The notes: generated from the sequence alone by a model not told the origin. A stretch of 64,000 nucleotides of DNA from Levilactobacillus spicheri DSM 15429 (GCF_001435095.1 NZ_AZFC01000016.1:137332-201331), one strand, 5' to 3'; positions 20,330-29,773 are shown, counted from the first letter of the stretch. A program made the numbers and translations.

Positions 20330-20701
20330 TTAATTTCGCGCGAAATGATCGCTGATAATCGCGTTAAACAGGGACATGATCACGGCCACAATCAGGGTGA
20401 CCCCGAACGAGGCGAACGCAAAGTTGCTGCCGACGAACCACGAGGTCAGTTCCAACATCGCCGCATTCAAGACGACGCTGAACAATCCCAGGGTCAGAAT
20501 CGTGATGGGCAGTGATAAGACGAACAGAATCGGTTTCACCACCGCGTTTAAGATGGCCAGCACCAGGCTCGCCAACAGGGCAATCCCCACCCCGGACACG
20601 TAAAAGGCGTGCTGATAGCTACCCGCTAAGGAACTCTGGAAAAAGCCCGCTAACGCCAAAAAGATCAACGCATTGACTAAAATTCGTGGCCAAAATCGCA
20701 T
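20330..20701 (-). CDS. yvlD: Phage-holin-family membrane protein (YvlD-like)
   Basis: A 123-residue membrane protein with four segments, matching the Mycobact_memb/phage_holin_4_2 family that includes Bacillus YvlD (VVKPILFVLSLPITILTLGLF is the hallmark). The ATG follows directly on the TAG of the PspC gene, so the two are translationally coupled. In Bacillus, YvlC/YvlD are envelope-stress proteins. The holin name is historical; no lytic role is implied. Confidence 0.85.
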   Translation of the reverse strand: MRFWPRILVNALIFLALAGFFQSSLAGSYQHAFYVSGVGIALLASLVLAILNAVVKPILFVLSLPITILTLGLFSVVLNAAMLELTSWFVGSNFAFASFGVTLIVAVIMSLFNAIISDHFARN

Positions 20702-21052
20702 CTACTCACCGTCCTTTGAGTGTTCGTGAACGTCCTGCTCGGTCGCGTGGATGTCCTTGCGGCCGGACGTCGCGGTGCCATCACCGTTGGGACGGCCCCC
20801 GCCAAATTGGCCAAAGAGGTCCCGGAAGTTGGGACCCGCCGGCCGCGAATCGTCTAACGGAATGAAGGTCATCAAGACCACGTAGATCAAGAGACCCAGG
20901 ACCCCGTGGAACGGAATGGCCAGCGAGATGATCACGTAGATCAACCGCAAGAGGTTCGCGTTCCAATCAAAGTATTCGGCAATTCCGCCCAAGACCCCAC
21001 CAATCAGGCGGTTGGTCCGGGAACGGACTAAACGTTTTTTATTTCCTGCCAT
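20702..21052 (-). CDS. PspC-domain envelope-stress protein
   Basis: A 116-residue protein. Residues 1-65 form a PspC domain (RSRTNRLIGGVLGGIAEYF, then two adjacent hydrophobic stretches), followed by a polar, low-complexity tail (PAGPNFRDLFGQFGGG). PspC proteins sense membrane damage. It pairs with the downstream YvlD-like gene. GGAG lies 11 bases before the ATG. Confidence 0.88.
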   Translation of the reverse strand: MAGNKKRLVRSRTNRLIGGVLGGIAEYFDWNANLLRLIYVIISLAIPFHGVLGLLIYVVLMTFIPLDDSRPAGPNFRDLFGQFGGGRPNGDGTATSGRKDIHATEQDVHEHSKDGE

Positions 21053-21263
21053 GTGTCAGCACTCCTTTGAATTGTGTCGCGGTGGCGCCCATTGGCCACC
21101 GTCCAGGGAGGTCGCCGATCCGGTCCGGGCATACCGTGGCCGGGGGACCCCCGCTTAGCTTAGTCCCTATTTTACCCCGTTGCCCCGGTCCTTGGCCATT
21201 GATTTGAGCAAATGCCCGCCAGACCGGTCGTTGCTGGGAGGACTTTCTACCGCAAGAATAACG

Positions 21264-21299
21264 AAAGCGGCCACTGAAAGCAAGTTTCCAGTGGCCGCT
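21264..21299 (-). terminator. Terminator of the pst-phoU operon
   Basis: AGCGGCCACTG and CAGTGGCCGCT form an 11-bp stem, followed on the minus strand by TTCGTTATTCTT. It lies about 45 bases after phoU. Confidence 0.72.
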
Positions 21300-21342
21300 C
21301 ACGGCAATCTTCAATTTCACGTAAGAATTAGGGTCACCGCGC

Positions 21343-22014
21343 CTAGTCGGCTTCGCTCGCGGAGTTCAGTTCCACGATGTGCCCCGACTTCAGGTAGATG
21401 ATCCATTCACACACGTTGGTCACGTAATCCCCGATGCGGCACAGGTCCTGCGCCACGTTCAGGTAGATCGACGCCCCGGTCTCGAAGTCGGAGTCCAGGC
21501 GCATCTGCTCGTAACTGTGCTCCCGTACCTGGTGGTTCATGTGGTCGAGCTTGCGGTCAACGTCCGCCAACGCTTGGGCTTCTTGGTCGTCCTTGTTGAC
21601 GTACGCCTTTAGGACGTCCTGTACCATCTGCGTCGTCATCTGCCCCATCTGGCCCAGCAATTGCTCCAGCACGGGCACCTTCTGCTTGCTGCCCATCTTG
21701 ATCGTCGAGTGGGCGATGTTCCGGGCGTGGTCGCCGGCCCGTTCGAGGTCCGAGACCGCCTTCAGGATCGTCACGATCTCTCGCAGATCCGTGGTCACGG
21801 GTTGGTAGAGCGCAATCATCTCAAAGGTTTTCTTTTCCAGCTTAATTTCACGTTCGTTAATGTCGTGGTCGTGGTCGATGATCCGTTGCGCCGTGGCCGC
21901 GTCCCGTTGCATGAACGCGTCCACCGACTGCTGGATGACCTCACTGACCAACATCCCCATTTCCGTGAAGTCGGCATCTAAATCCGCCAACTCGTCATCA
22001 AATAATCTCCGCAT
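21343..22014 (-). CDS. phoU: Phosphate transport regulator PhoU
   Basis: A 223-residue all-helical protein with two repeated PhoU three-helix bundles. The metal-binding motif E/DxxxD appears twice (DLERAGDHARNIA near 90; DLCRIGDYVTNVCEW near 195). PhoU links Pst transport activity to PhoR signalling and limits phosphate uptake. It is the last gene of pstSCABB-phoU, with SD AAGGAGG. Confidence 0.97.
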   Translation of the reverse strand: MRRLFDDELADLDADFTEMGMLVSEVIQQSVDAFMQRDAATAQRIIDHDHDINEREIKLEKKTFEMIALYQPVTTDLREIVTILKAVSDLERAGDHARNIAHSTIKMGSKQKVPVLEQLLGQMGQMTTQMVQDVLKAYVNKDDQEAQALADVDRKLDHMNHQVREHSYEQMRLDSDFETGASIYLNVAQDLCRIGDYVTNVCEWIIYLKSGHIVELNSASEAD

Positions 22015-22026
22015 GTCTTCCTCCTT

Positions 22027-22785
22027 TTAGCCGAAGCGACCACTGATGTAGTCTTCCGTCTGTTTCTGCGCCGGGTTCATGAAAATATTCTTGGTTGCAT
22101 CCACTTCCACCAGTTCGCCGTTCATGAAGAAGGCCGTTCGGTCCGCGATTCGCGAAGCCTGTTGGAGGTTATGCGTCACAATAATAATCGTATAATCCTG
22201 TCGTAAATTCAAGAGGGTCGTTTCAATCTGGCTGCTGGAGACCGGGTCCAACGCACTGGTCGGTTCGTCCAGCAAGATGATCTCGGGCGATACGGCCAGG
22301 ACCCGTGCGATGCAGACCCGCTGTTGTTGTCCCCCGGACAGGGCCAGCGCGCTTTCGTGCAGGTGGTCCTTGACCTCATCCCACACGGCGGCCTGCCGCA
22401 GCGACTTCTCCACCACGGCGTCTAACTTCTCCTTGTCCTTCTCACCGGCGATCCGCAATCCGTAGATCACGTTGTCGTAGATGGAAAAAGGAAACGGGTT
22501 GGGTTGTTGGAACACCATGCCAATCTCCTTACGAATCTCAACGGTATCGGCGTCGGGCGCGTACAGATCCTTCCCCTTGAATCGTGCGGTCCCGGTGATC
22601 GTGACGCCCGGAATCAGGTCGTTCATCCGGTTTAACGTCCGTAAGTAGGTCGATTTCCCGCACCCGGACGGGCCAATCAACGCGGTAATCCCCTTTTCCT
22701 TAAAGTTCAGGTTGATGCCCTTCAAGGCCTCTTTGTTGCCGTAGTACAGGTGCAGGTCTTGGGTCGTCAAAATCTCTTCTGCCAT
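22027..22785 (-). CDS. pstB: Phosphate ABC transporter ATP-binding protein PstB (second copy)
   Basis: A 252-residue ABC ATPase: Walker [10 protein letters not shown] (about 38-46), signature [16 protein letters not shown], Walker [13 protein letters not shown], and the H-loop in IIVTHN. It powers phosphate import by PstCA. It is the second of two adjacent pstB genes. The two differ in signature (LSGGQQQR here, LSGGQAQR upstream) and N-terminus, so they are diverged duplicates, a common arrangement in lactobacilli and streptococci. Confidence 0.96.
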   Translation of the reverse strand: MAEEILTTQDLHLYYGNKEALKGINLNFKEKGITALIGPSGCGKSTYLRTLNRMNDLIPGVTITGTARFKGKDLYAPDADTVEIRKEIGMVFQQPNPFPFSIYDNVIYGLRIAGEKDKEKLDAVVEKSLRQAAVWDEVKDHLHESALALSGGQQQRVCIARVLAVSPEIILLDEPTSALDPVSSSQIETTLLNLRQDYTIIIVTHNLQQASRIADRTAFFMNGELVEVDATKNIFMNPAQKQTEDYISGRFG

Positions 22786-22800
22786 GTTACTGTTCTCCTC

Positions 22801-23622
22801 CTAACCAAAGTTCCCCGAAACGTAATCACTGGTGACTTGCACCCGTGGGTTGGTAAAAATGTGACTGGTCGTGTCGTACTCCAGGACCCGCCCCTGATTA
22901 AAGAACGCCGTGTATTCACTGATCCGTGCCGCCTGTTGCATGTTGTGCGTCACGATGATGATCGTGTAGTGTTCCTTTAACTTCAGGAGCGTGTCCTCGA
23001 GTTGACTGGTCGAGACCGGGTCCAGCGCACTGGCCGGTTCGTCCAACAACAGGATGTCCGGCCGCAGGGCGATGGCCCGCGCGATACAGAGCCGCTGCGC
23101 CTGCCCACCGGACAGCGCCAAGGCACTCTTGGTCAGTTCATCCTTGACCTGGTCCCACAGAGCGGCTTGCCGCAGGGACCGTTCCACCTTTTCGTCTAAG
23201 TCTTTTTTGGCCGTCACCCCCCGTAGGCGTAATGCAAAGGCAATGTTATCGTAGATCGACTTGGCAAACGGATTCGGCCGTTGGAACACCATGCCGATGC
23301 GCCGACGCATCTCGTACACGTCGACGTCCGGCTGGTTCACGTCGACGCCCCGGTACATGATCTTGCCGGTCACGGTCGCGATGCGGTCGTTCATCCGGTT
23401 CAGCGACCGCAGGAAGGTCGACTTCCCCGACCCCGACGGCCCGATCAGCGCGGTGATCTGGTTCTGTGCGAACTTCAGGTCCCCCTCGTACAAGGCTTCC
23501 GACTTGCCGTAGTAGACGTGCAGGTCCTCGGTCGATAAGACGACGGGATGGTCCGGATCATGGGGCTGCACGATGTGGCGTTCCTCCATGTCCTGCTTTG
23601 AAACATCGTTATTCACAAACAC
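22801..23622 (-). CDS. pstB: Phosphate ABC transporter ATP-binding protein PstB (first copy)
   Basis: A 273-residue ABC ATPase with Walker [10 protein letters not shown], signature [16 protein letters not shown] and Walker [13 protein letters not shown]. It has about 25 extra, charged N-terminal residues compared with the second copy. It starts with GTG, preceded by AGGAGGG. It lies between pstA and the second pstB, 15 bases from each. The two ATPases may form a heterodimer, which is an inference. Confidence 0.96.
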   Translation of the reverse strand: MFVNNDVSKQDMEERHIVQPHDPDHPVVLSTEDLHVYYGKSEALYEGDLKFAQNQITALIGPSGSGKSTFLRSLNRMNDRIATVTGKIMYRGVDVNQPDVDVYEMRRRIGMVFQRPNPFAKSIYDNIAFALRLRGVTAKKDLDEKVERSLRQAALWDQVKDELTKSALALSGGQAQRLCIARAIALRPDILLLDEPASALDPVSTSQLEDTLLKLKEHYTIIIVTHNMQQAARISEYTAFFNQGRVLEYDTTSHIFTNPRVQVTSDYVSGNFG

Positions 23623-23635
23623 AAGTCATCCCTCC

Positions 23636-24523
23636 TTAGGCCGACGTCAAACGTTTGTAGAGCCGCTTCCCGAGGTACCGGGCCGCGAGGTTAAACAGCA
23701 GAATCGCAATCACCAAGACGGCCGACGACCCCGACGAAATCGCCTTGGCGTCGGGCATGATGCCTTCCGAATTGATTTTCCAGATGTGGACCGCCAGCGT
23801 TTCGGCCGGCCGCATCGGGTTCAACGGACTCGAGATGTTGAACGGGTTCCAGTCGGCGAAGTTCAGGGCGGGCGCACTTTGCCCCGCCGTGTAGATCAGC
23901 GCCGCGGCTTCCCCGAAGACCCGGCCGGCACTCAAGATCACCCCGGTCAGGATGCTGGGCACCGCGGCCGGCAGGATAATTTTGTTGACGGTTTCCCACC
24001 GGGAGAGCCCCAGGGCGAGGCCCCCCTCCCGTTGATTTTCACTAATGGTGTGCAGGGAGTCTTCGATGTTCCGGGTCAGTAACGGCAGGTTGAAGAAGGT
24101 CAGGGCGAAGGCCCCGGACAGGATCGAGAAGCCCAGCTTCAGCTTGACCACGAAGAACAGGAAGCCGAACAGCCCCACGACCACGGACGGCAGCGAACTC
24201 AGGATTTCAATCGCCGTGCGGACCACGCTGGTCACCCAATTGTCCTTGGCGTATTCATAGAGGTAAATGGCCGCACCCAACGCAATGGGAAACGAGATCA
24301 GCATGGCCAGGATCAACAGGTAAAAGGAGTTAAAGAGTTGGACTCCCACCCCGCCGCCCTTCAAGAAGGCCTTGGCGGGCGCGGTCAAGAAGTGCCAGCT
24401 TAGTTGAGGCATCCCGCTGACCAGGATGTACCCTAACAGGGCCACCAGGATCAGGACGACGATGCCGGCGACGCCGTACAGCGCACCAATGGCGATTTTA
24501 TTTTGTAATTTGGCTTTCAACAT
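23636..24523 (-). CDS. pstA: Phosphate ABC transporter permease PstA
   Basis: A 295-residue permease with six membrane segments. The coupling-loop signature region GLALGLSRWETVNKIILPAAVPSILTG (about 165-190) is typical of PstA. It forms the channel with PstC and overlaps the pstC stop by 1 base. Length is normal. Confidence 0.96.
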   Translation of the reverse strand: MLKAKLQNKIAIGALYGVAGIVVLILVALLGYILVSGMPQLSWHFLTAPAKAFLKGGGVGVQLFNSFYLLILAMLISFPIALGAAIYLYEYAKDNWVTSVVRTAIEILSSLPSVVVGLFGFLFFVVKLKLGFSILSGAFALTFFNLPLLTRNIEDSLHTISENQREGGLALGLSRWETVNKIILPAAVPSILTGVILSAGRVFGEAAALIYTAGQSAPALNFADWNPFNISSPLNPMRPAETLAVHIWKINSEGIMPDAKAISSGSSAVLVIAILLFNLAARYLGKRLYKRLTSA

Positions 24524-25464
24524 TAGTGCAGCCGCCCCTTTCGACCAATCAATCGGACAATCAAGTTAAAGACCAGTGACATCAGCAACAGTACCAGGGC
24601 CAGGGACCAGAGGGCGTTGTTTTGCAGCGAGCCCATCACGGTGTTCCCAATCCCCGTAGTCAGCACGGACGTCAGCGTGGCGGCCGGGTCGACCAGAGTG
24701 TGCGGCATCAGCGCCGCGTTCCCGATGACCATTTGCACGGCCAAGGCTTCCCCGAAGGCCCGGGCCATTCCGAAGACCACCGCCGTCATCAAGCCCGGTG
24801 TGGCGGCCCGCAAGACCACCTTCCAAATCGTCTGCCACTGCGTCGCGCCCAGCGCCAGGGACGCTTCCCGGTAGTACCGGGGCACGGACCGCAGCGCGTC
24901 GGCACTCATCGAGGTCACCGTTGGCAGGATCATCACGAACAACACGCAGGTCCCGGATAGGATACCGAACCCGCTGCCGCCGAAGACGTTTCGCGTGAAG
25001 GGCACCACGACGCTCAGGCCGATGAACCCGTAGACCACGGAGGGAATCCCCACCAGCAGTTCGGTAACCGGCTGTAAGATCTTCGCCCCACGGTTCGGCG
25101 AGATTTCGTTCATGAAGACCGCGGTACCGATGGCAAATGGTGTGGCAATCAAGGCCGACAGGATCGTGATCAGAAACGAGCCGACGATCATCGACAGCGC
25201 CCCGACCTCGGGCTTCCCGTGGGCGTCCTTGATGCCTGGGTTCCAGTCCTTGCCGGTCAGAAAGTCCCAGAGGTTCACGTGGTTGGTGGTAAAGGTCGCA
25301 ATCCCCTTGGAGGCCACGAACCCGATGATGGCGACCACGACGGCCACGATCAGGATCAGGGCCGAAAAACTCACGACCCGGCCCCAGACTTCGAGCTTGG
25401 CCGCCTTCGAGCGCCGTTTTAGCTGGCGTTCCAGGTCCGCCGTAGTTGGTTGGGTGTTCTTCAT
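24523..25464 (-). CDS. pstC: Phosphate ABC transporter permease PstC
   Basis: A 313-residue permease with six membrane segments. The coupling region ASLALGATQWQTIWKVVLRAATPGLM is present, along with the long periplasmic-type loop after segment 1 (NLWDFLTGKDWNPG). Its ATG overlaps the pstS TGA (ATGA), so the two are co-translated. Confidence 0.96.
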   Translation of the reverse strand: MKNTQPTTADLERQLKRRSKAAKLEVWGRVVSFSALILIVAVVVAIIGFVASKGIATFTTNHVNLWDFLTGKDWNPGIKDAHGKPEVGALSMIVGSFLITILSALIATPFAIGTAVFMNEISPNRGAKILQPVTELLVGIPSVVYGFIGLSVVVPFTRNVFGGSGFGILSGTCVLFVMILPTVTSMSADALRSVPRYYREASLALGATQWQTIWKVVLRAATPGLMTAVVFGMARAFGEALAVQMVIGNAALMPHTLVDPAATLTSVLTTGIGNTVMGSLQNNALWSLALVLLLMSLVFNLIVRLIGRKGRLH

Positions 25465-26348
25465 GGCCGGGTGCCTCCAATCTTCGTGACTTGGCCGTCA
25501 ACATCGCGTTCCACGTGCATTTGCGTGGGTGAGAGGTAGCCGAGTTGCCGAACCAGGGTCTTCTGAATCGCCGGTGATTGCACGTAGGCGATGAAGTCCT
25601 TGGTCAACCCCGTCGGCTGGCCCTTGGTGTAGAGATGTTCGTACGACCAGATTTTCCAGTGATTCGTGATCACGTTGGCCTCGGTCGGGGCCACGTGATT
25701 CAGGGCTAACGCTTGAACGGTGTGGTTCACGTAGGAAAAGGCCACGTAGCTGATGGCCCCGGGCGTGGTCGCGACGATTTGCCGCACCATCCCCGAAGAG
25801 TCCTGCTCCTGGGCCGTTTTCGACCGGTGACCGGCCAGCCCGTAACGCTCGAAAGTCGCCCGGGTCCCACTTCCCTGGGCCCGGTTGATCAACACGATCG
25901 GTTGCTTTTTGCCGCCCACCTGTTGCCAGTTGGTGACCCGCCCCGTAAAGATGTCGGTCAATTGTTGCGTCGACAGGTTCTTGACGCCCGTTTGCTTATT
26001 CACGATGGGGGTGATGCCCACGACCGCGACCCGGTGATCGACCAGGTCCTTGCCCGTGATTCCCTTTTGTTCCGTCGCAAAAAGATCGGAATCCCCGATC
26101 TGCACAGCGCCTTCTTGGATTTGGCTCAAGCCCGTCCCGGTGCCACCGCCTTGTACGTTGATAAACGTCCCCAGATGCTCACCCGTATACTGTTCACCGG
26201 CGGCTTCGACTAGGGGTTGTAAGGCCGTTGACCCGACGGCGGTAATGGATTCGCCCGCATGGCTGGTCTGGCGCGTCTGATAAGCAAAGACCCCCAACGC
26301 CACCAAGACCACCAGGACGATTCCCTGGACCCACCGTTTTTTCGTCAT
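25461..26348 (-). CDS. pstS: Phosphate-binding protein PstS (membrane-anchored variant)
   Basis: A 295-residue phosphate-binding protein. Typical ligand loops are AVGSTALQPLV, GGGTGTGLSQI and NRAQGSGTRATF. The N-terminus is KKRW followed by one hydrophobic helix and then FAYQTRQTSHAG. There is no cysteine at the cleavage region, so no lipobox; the protein is probably held by an uncleaved signal anchor or released by signal peptidase I. It is the first gene of pstSCABB-phoU, directly behind four PhoP half-sites. Confidence 0.95.
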   Translation of the reverse strand: MTKKRWVQGIVLVVLVALGVFAYQTRQTSHAGESITAVGSTALQPLVEAAGEQYTGEHLGTFINVQGGGTGTGLSQIQEGAVQIGDSDLFATEQKGITGKDLVDHRVAVVGITPIVNKQTGVKNLSTQQLTDIFTGRVTNWQQVGGKKQPIVLINRAQGSGTRATFERYGLAGHRSKTAQEQDSSGMVRQIVATTPGAISYVAFSYVNHTVQALALNHVAPTEANVITNHWKIWSYEHLYTKGQPTGLTKDFIAYVQSPAIQKTLVRQLGYLSPTQMHVERDVDGQVTKIGGTRP

Positions 26349-26397
26349 AACCGTTTCCTCCTATCGATCAGTCAAACGACTCATCATTTCACTTGTC

Positions 26398-26403
26398 AGT
26401 ATA
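26398..26403 (-). promoter_or_regulatory. pst operon -10 element
   Basis: TATACT on the minus strand with no good -35; PhoP boxes occupy the -35 region, as expected for an activator-dependent promoter. Confidence 0.7.
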
Positions 26404-26412
26404 GCCGGTGAA

Positions 26413-26451
26413 TGTAAATGTCATGTAGACGTATTGTAAAGGTTGTGTAAA
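26413..26451 (-). promoter_or_regulatory. PhoP-binding region: four direct repeats
   Basis: TTTACA, TTTACA-like TCTACA, TTTACA and TTTACA lie exactly 11 bases apart (plus-strand starts 26413, 26424, 26435, 26446) just upstream of the pstS -10. This matches the Gram-positive PhoP box (TT(A/C/T)ACA with 5-base gaps, dimer on two repeats). The phoPR genes are immediately upstream. Confidence 0.92.
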
Positions 26452-26472
26452 TATAGCCACATGTGCAGAACG

Positions 26473-26499
26473 CAAAAAAGCCGATGCGAACATCGACTT
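26473..26499 (-). terminator. phoPR terminator
   Basis: On the minus strand AAGTCGATG / CATCGGCTT forms a stem followed by TTTTTT, separating phoPR from the PhoP-activated pst promoter. Confidence 0.8.
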
Positions 26500-26505
26500 A
26501 TTGGG

Positions 26506-27867
26506 TTATTCAGTTAAAGGCTGTTGGACCGGGAACCGCAACGTGACCGTGGTCCCCGTCCCCAGCTGACTCTGCAGGTCCAGCTTGCCGTTTAGGGCCC
26601 GCACTAACTCGCGCACGATGGCGAGTCCCAGGCCGCTGCCGTTGACCCGCTGATTCGAGTGGGACGTCTCCGCCCGGTAAAACCGCTCGAAGACCCGCAA
26701 CTGGTCCTGGGGGGAAATGCCGATACCCGTATCGGCCACCACCAGTGACCACTCCTGCGCGGTCTTCTGGGCGCTGATGGTCACGCGCCCCTGGGGTCGG
26801 TTGTACTTGATGGCGTTGCTGACCACGTTCTTGATGATCTGGTCCAGCTTGCGTTGGTCGGTCGCCACCACGAAATCGTCCGGTACCTGGTTGACCAGTG
26901 CCACTTGATTGACCGCCGCCAGTGGTCCCAGCAGGTGTACCTGACTGGCGATTTGTTGGCCGACCGGCACGTCCTCGATCTCCACCGCGTTTCCCGACTC
27001 GATGTGTGAAATCGTCAGCACGTCGTTGATCAGCTCTACTAACCGGTCGCTCTGCTGGTCGATGATCTTCAAGAACTCGACGCTCTTGACCGGGTCATCC
27101 TTGGCCCCGGCCAACAGGGTCTTGGCGAACCCCGAGATGGCGGTCACCGGCGTCTTTAACTCATGCGAGGCGTTGGACACGAAGTCCAGCTGCATCTGCT
27201 CGACCGCGTAGACCTCGGTCACGTCGTACAGGAGCACCAGCACCTGGAAGTAGTCCTGGGAGGTCGCCGTGTAGATGGCCTGCACGTCGACGGTCCGTTC
27301 GTTGGGCGATCCCGGGAGCTTCAGGACCTGGTGTTGGGTCTTGCGTTCGCTCAGCGCCGAGTTGATCAGGCTGGCCAGCTCGAACTGGTTCACGTCCCGG
27401 GTGAACGGGTGCCGCCGCGGGGAAATCCGGTGCTGGAGGAACTGCTCCATCGCCGGGTTGGCCAGCTCGACCTTGCGGTACCGGTCGATGACCATCACCC
27501 CGATGGGCAGATAATCCAGCAGCGTGGCGAACTCCTGATTCTGCCCCGCGATTTGCCGCTGGACCTTGCGTTGATGCGTTTGTAAGTAATTGATCTGTAA
27601 GGCCAACTGGTAAAACGGGTCGTGATGGGACAGCAGCACGTGGGCGGGCGCCTCGGCGTGCCGAATCTTCTCCACCTTCTTGGTCAGAATGGTGATGCGC
27701 TCGTCCGCCCAGCAAAAGAGCAACAGAATGCCGCCCCACTCGACCAGACTCCACGACCACGCGATCAGCAGGGCCGCTTCCCAGTGACCCGGCCGGATCA
27801 GCCACACCAGTAGCGTGTTGGCGATTAACACGACCAGCCCGCTCGGCAGGGCCCACCGTCTAGTCAT
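26506..27867 (-). CDS. phoR: Phosphate-sensing histidine kinase PhoR
   Basis: A 453-residue kinase. Two membrane helices at 10-25 and 32-53 have almost no extracellular loop. A PAS domain follows (about 108-220, LLDYLPIGVMVIDR), then HisKA with the phosphoacceptor His235 (SNASHELKTPVTAI) and HATPase with N, G1 (DTGIGIS) and G2 (GSGLGLAIV) boxes. The lack of a sensor loop fits control through the Pst/PhoU complex rather than direct ligand binding. The ATG overlaps the end of phoP. Confidence 0.95.
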   Translation of the reverse strand: MTRRWALPSGLVVLIANTLLVWLIRPGHWEAALLIAWSWSLVEWGGILLLFCWADERITILTKKVEKIRHAEAPAHVLLSHHDPFYQLALQINYLQTHQRKVQRQIAGQNQEFATLLDYLPIGVMVIDRYRKVELANPAMEQFLQHRISPRRHPFTRDVNQFELASLINSALSERKTQHQVLKLPGSPNERTVDVQAIYTATSQDYFQVLVLLYDVTEVYAVEQMQLDFVSNASHELKTPVTAISGFAKTLLAGAKDDPVKSVEFLKIIDQQSDRLVELINDVLTISHIESGNAVEIEDVPVGQQIASQVHLLGPLAAVNQVALVNQVPDDFVVATDQRKLDQIIKNVVSNAIKYNRPQGRVTISAQKTAQEWSLVVADTGIGISPQDQLRVFERFYRAETSHSNQRVNGSGLGLAIVRELVRALNGKLDLQSQLGTGTTVTLRFPVQQPLTE

Positions 27868-28567
27868 GGGGCGCCTCGAAGGTGTACCCGAAGCCCCGGA
27901 CCGTCTTCAAGAGTTGCGGGTGCTTAGGATCCGCTTCGATCTTTTCCCGTAAATGTGAAACGTGAATGTCGACCATCCGCGTCTGCCCGCTGTAGTCGAA
28001 GCCCCAGACCCCTTCCAGCAACTGCTCACGACTCCAGACCTTCCCCGGTCGTTTGGCGAAGAAGAGCAGCAGCTCGAATTCCTTGGGGGTCAAGTCGATG
28101 GGCTGCTCACCCCGCTTGACCTGAAACTTGTCCTGGTCGATGGTCAGCCCGGCGATGCGGATCACGTGCCCGTTATCGCTGGGGACCCGCGGCGTGGCGT
28201 CCTCGTGGTACCGGCGCATGACCGCCTTCATCCGGGCCAGGACCTCCCGGGGACTAAACGGCTTGGTAATGTAGTCGTCGGCCCCCAATTCCAACCCAAA
28301 GACCGTATCAAATTCGCTGGTCTTGGCCGTGATCATGATAATCGGCGTCTTGATTTTTTCCTGACGTAACCGCTTGGTCACCTCAACCCCGTCCAACTTC
28401 GGTAGCATTAAATCCAATAAAATGACGTCAAACTGTTCATGTTGCGCCAACTGCAACGCCTGCTCCCCATCGATTGCCGTCACGACCTGATAGTCTGCTT
28501 GCTCCAGGTTGTACTGCAATAGCGTCACAATTGCTGGCTCGTCGTCCACGACTAGCACCCTACTCAT
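27860..28567 (-). CDS. phoP: Phosphate response regulator PhoP
   Basis: A 235-residue OmpR-type regulator. The receiver has acidic residues Asp8-Asp9, the phosphorylation site Asp52 (LLDLMLPKLDG) and the conserved Lys near 102. A winged helix follows (about 135-230; VWSREQLLEGVWGFDY and RMVDIHVSHLREKIE). It should bind the four-repeat box upstream of pstS. It lies 2 bases after the MinJ-like gene. Confidence 0.96.
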   Translation of the reverse strand: MSRVLVVDDEPAIVTLLQYNLEQADYQVVTAIDGEQALQLAQHEQFDVILLDLMLPKLDGVEVTKRLRQEKIKTPIIMITAKTSEFDTVFGLELGADDYITKPFSPREVLARMKAVMRRYHEDATPRVPSDNGHVIRIAGLTIDQDKFQVKRGEQPIDLTPKEFELLLFFAKRPGKVWSREQLLEGVWGFDYSGQTRMVDIHVSHLREKIEADPKHPQLLKTVRGFGYTFEAPHD

Positions 28568-28569
28568 GA

Positions 28570-29724
28570 TTACCCCTCCTGATCTCTGAATAGAACAATT
28601 CCGATTTCGTGTGGTGCCCCGGAATAAATGGCCGTCTCCGTTACTTTTAACTCGCCCGCCATGTTACGCACCCGTAAATGACAGTACGTTGGGTTGATCA
28701 GCAGGGCCTCATAAAAGGACGTCTCGCTGCTGATGGCTTGGTGGTTGCACTCCAGGATAATGTCCCCGGGTGCCAGGTCAAGCTTGGTTGCCGGCGTTCC
28801 CGGCCGAATCGCCAGGACCCGGACACCATCGTCAACCTGAGAATACCAGAAAGGCTGGTGCGCATCATAACGTTTGGCTTGCCATAAACAAGCCCCATAA
28901 CAAACCAGCAGGAGCACCGCCGCGTAGGGCAGGTCCTGGGGCCGCCACAGCAGCCAGCCCGTTAGGACCAGGGCCCCCACGGCCAACCAGACCGTCTGCT
29001 GGGCCAGCTTCTGATAGACTGCCCGGGGCGCCTGCCGGAAGATCGTTAACCGCACCCCCAATAGCAGCGGTAAGATCAGGACGGCAAAGGATTGCCCGTG
29101 AATCGTCAAGATCGGCCAAAAGGCCCAGTGACTGGCGAACCAATCCCCGGGAACCAGCGTGACCATGGGCACCACCAGGAGTTCTCGCCAGGGATACCCG
29201 GCGATGCGCTTGCCCCGTTGCTTGGCGTAAATGCGGGGGCTCTCGAAGCGCCCGCCGTAGTGTGCCAACCAGTGGCCGGTCGCCAGAAAGGCCACCGCCA
29301 TCAGCCACAAGAAGCTGCTGGCCGGGACGGCGCCCCAGCTTAGTCCGGTCGCGCCCAGGTCCGGCCGTGGCGTCAGGTAGCGGCCGCCAAACTCGGTGAT
29401 CAGCGTGCTGACGACGATCAGCGTCAGCGGCGCCACCGTAGTCGGCAAGACGATCAACGTGAGCGTGGCCAACGCTTCATAGATCAGAATCCAGAGCAGG
29501 GGCAGACTGACCCCCACGATGAGATTGACCGCCGAGAGCCCCACCCCGAGCACCAGGCCCTGGGTCAGCATGTGGCGTAATTCGTAGTGGTCGCTATAGA
29601 CCGCACTACTAAAATCATGTCGTTCGCGTTGGATCCGCGCCCGACTGGTCAGCCACATCCGTAGCACTGCCACCCACAACAGGGGCTGCAACAGATAGCT
29701 GCCCACGACCAGTAAAGTCCGCAT
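28570..29724 (-). CDS. Polytopic membrane protein with C-terminal PDZ domain (MinJ-like)
   Basis: A 384-residue protein with about seven to eight hydrophobic segments over residues 1-290, then a PDZ domain (about 300-380: VRVLAIRPGTPATKLDLAPGDIILECN). Size and layout match Bacillus MinJ, which links DivIVA to MinD at cell poles; MinJ in Bacillus is also near prfB/secA/ftsEX. The ATG at 29724 has SD AAAGGTG; a longer frame crosses the promoter. It is the first gene before phoPR, so septum placement and phosphate signalling may be co-expressed. Confidence 0.75.
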   Translation of the reverse strand: MRTLLVVGSYLLQPLLWVAVLRMWLTSRARIQRERHDFSSAVYSDHYELRHMLTQGLVLGVGLSAVNLIVGVSLPLLWILIYEALATLTLIVLPTTVAPLTLIVVSTLITEFGGRYLTPRPDLGATGLSWGAVPASSFLWLMAVAFLATGHWLAHYGGRFESPRIYAKQRGKRIAGYPWRELLVVPMVTLVPGDWFASHWAFWPILTIHGQSFAVLILPLLLGVRLTIFRQAPRAVYQKLAQQTVWLAVGALVLTGWLLWRPQDLPYAAVLLLVCYGACLWQAKRYDAHQPFWYSQVDDGVRVLAIRPGTPATKLDLAPGDIILECNHQAISSETSFYEALLINPTYCHLRVRNMAGELKVTETAIYSGAPHEIGIVLFRDQEG

Positions 29725-29758
29725 GAAATCGACACCTTTCTTAAAACACATTATCACC

Positions 29759-29767
29759 AGTATAGCA
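29759..29767 (-). promoter_or_regulatory. Promoter of minJ-like-phoPR
   Basis: TGCTATACT extended -10 on the minus strand, about 35 bases before the ATG and directly after an intrinsic terminator. Confidence 0.6.
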
Positions 29768-29773
29768 TGATTT

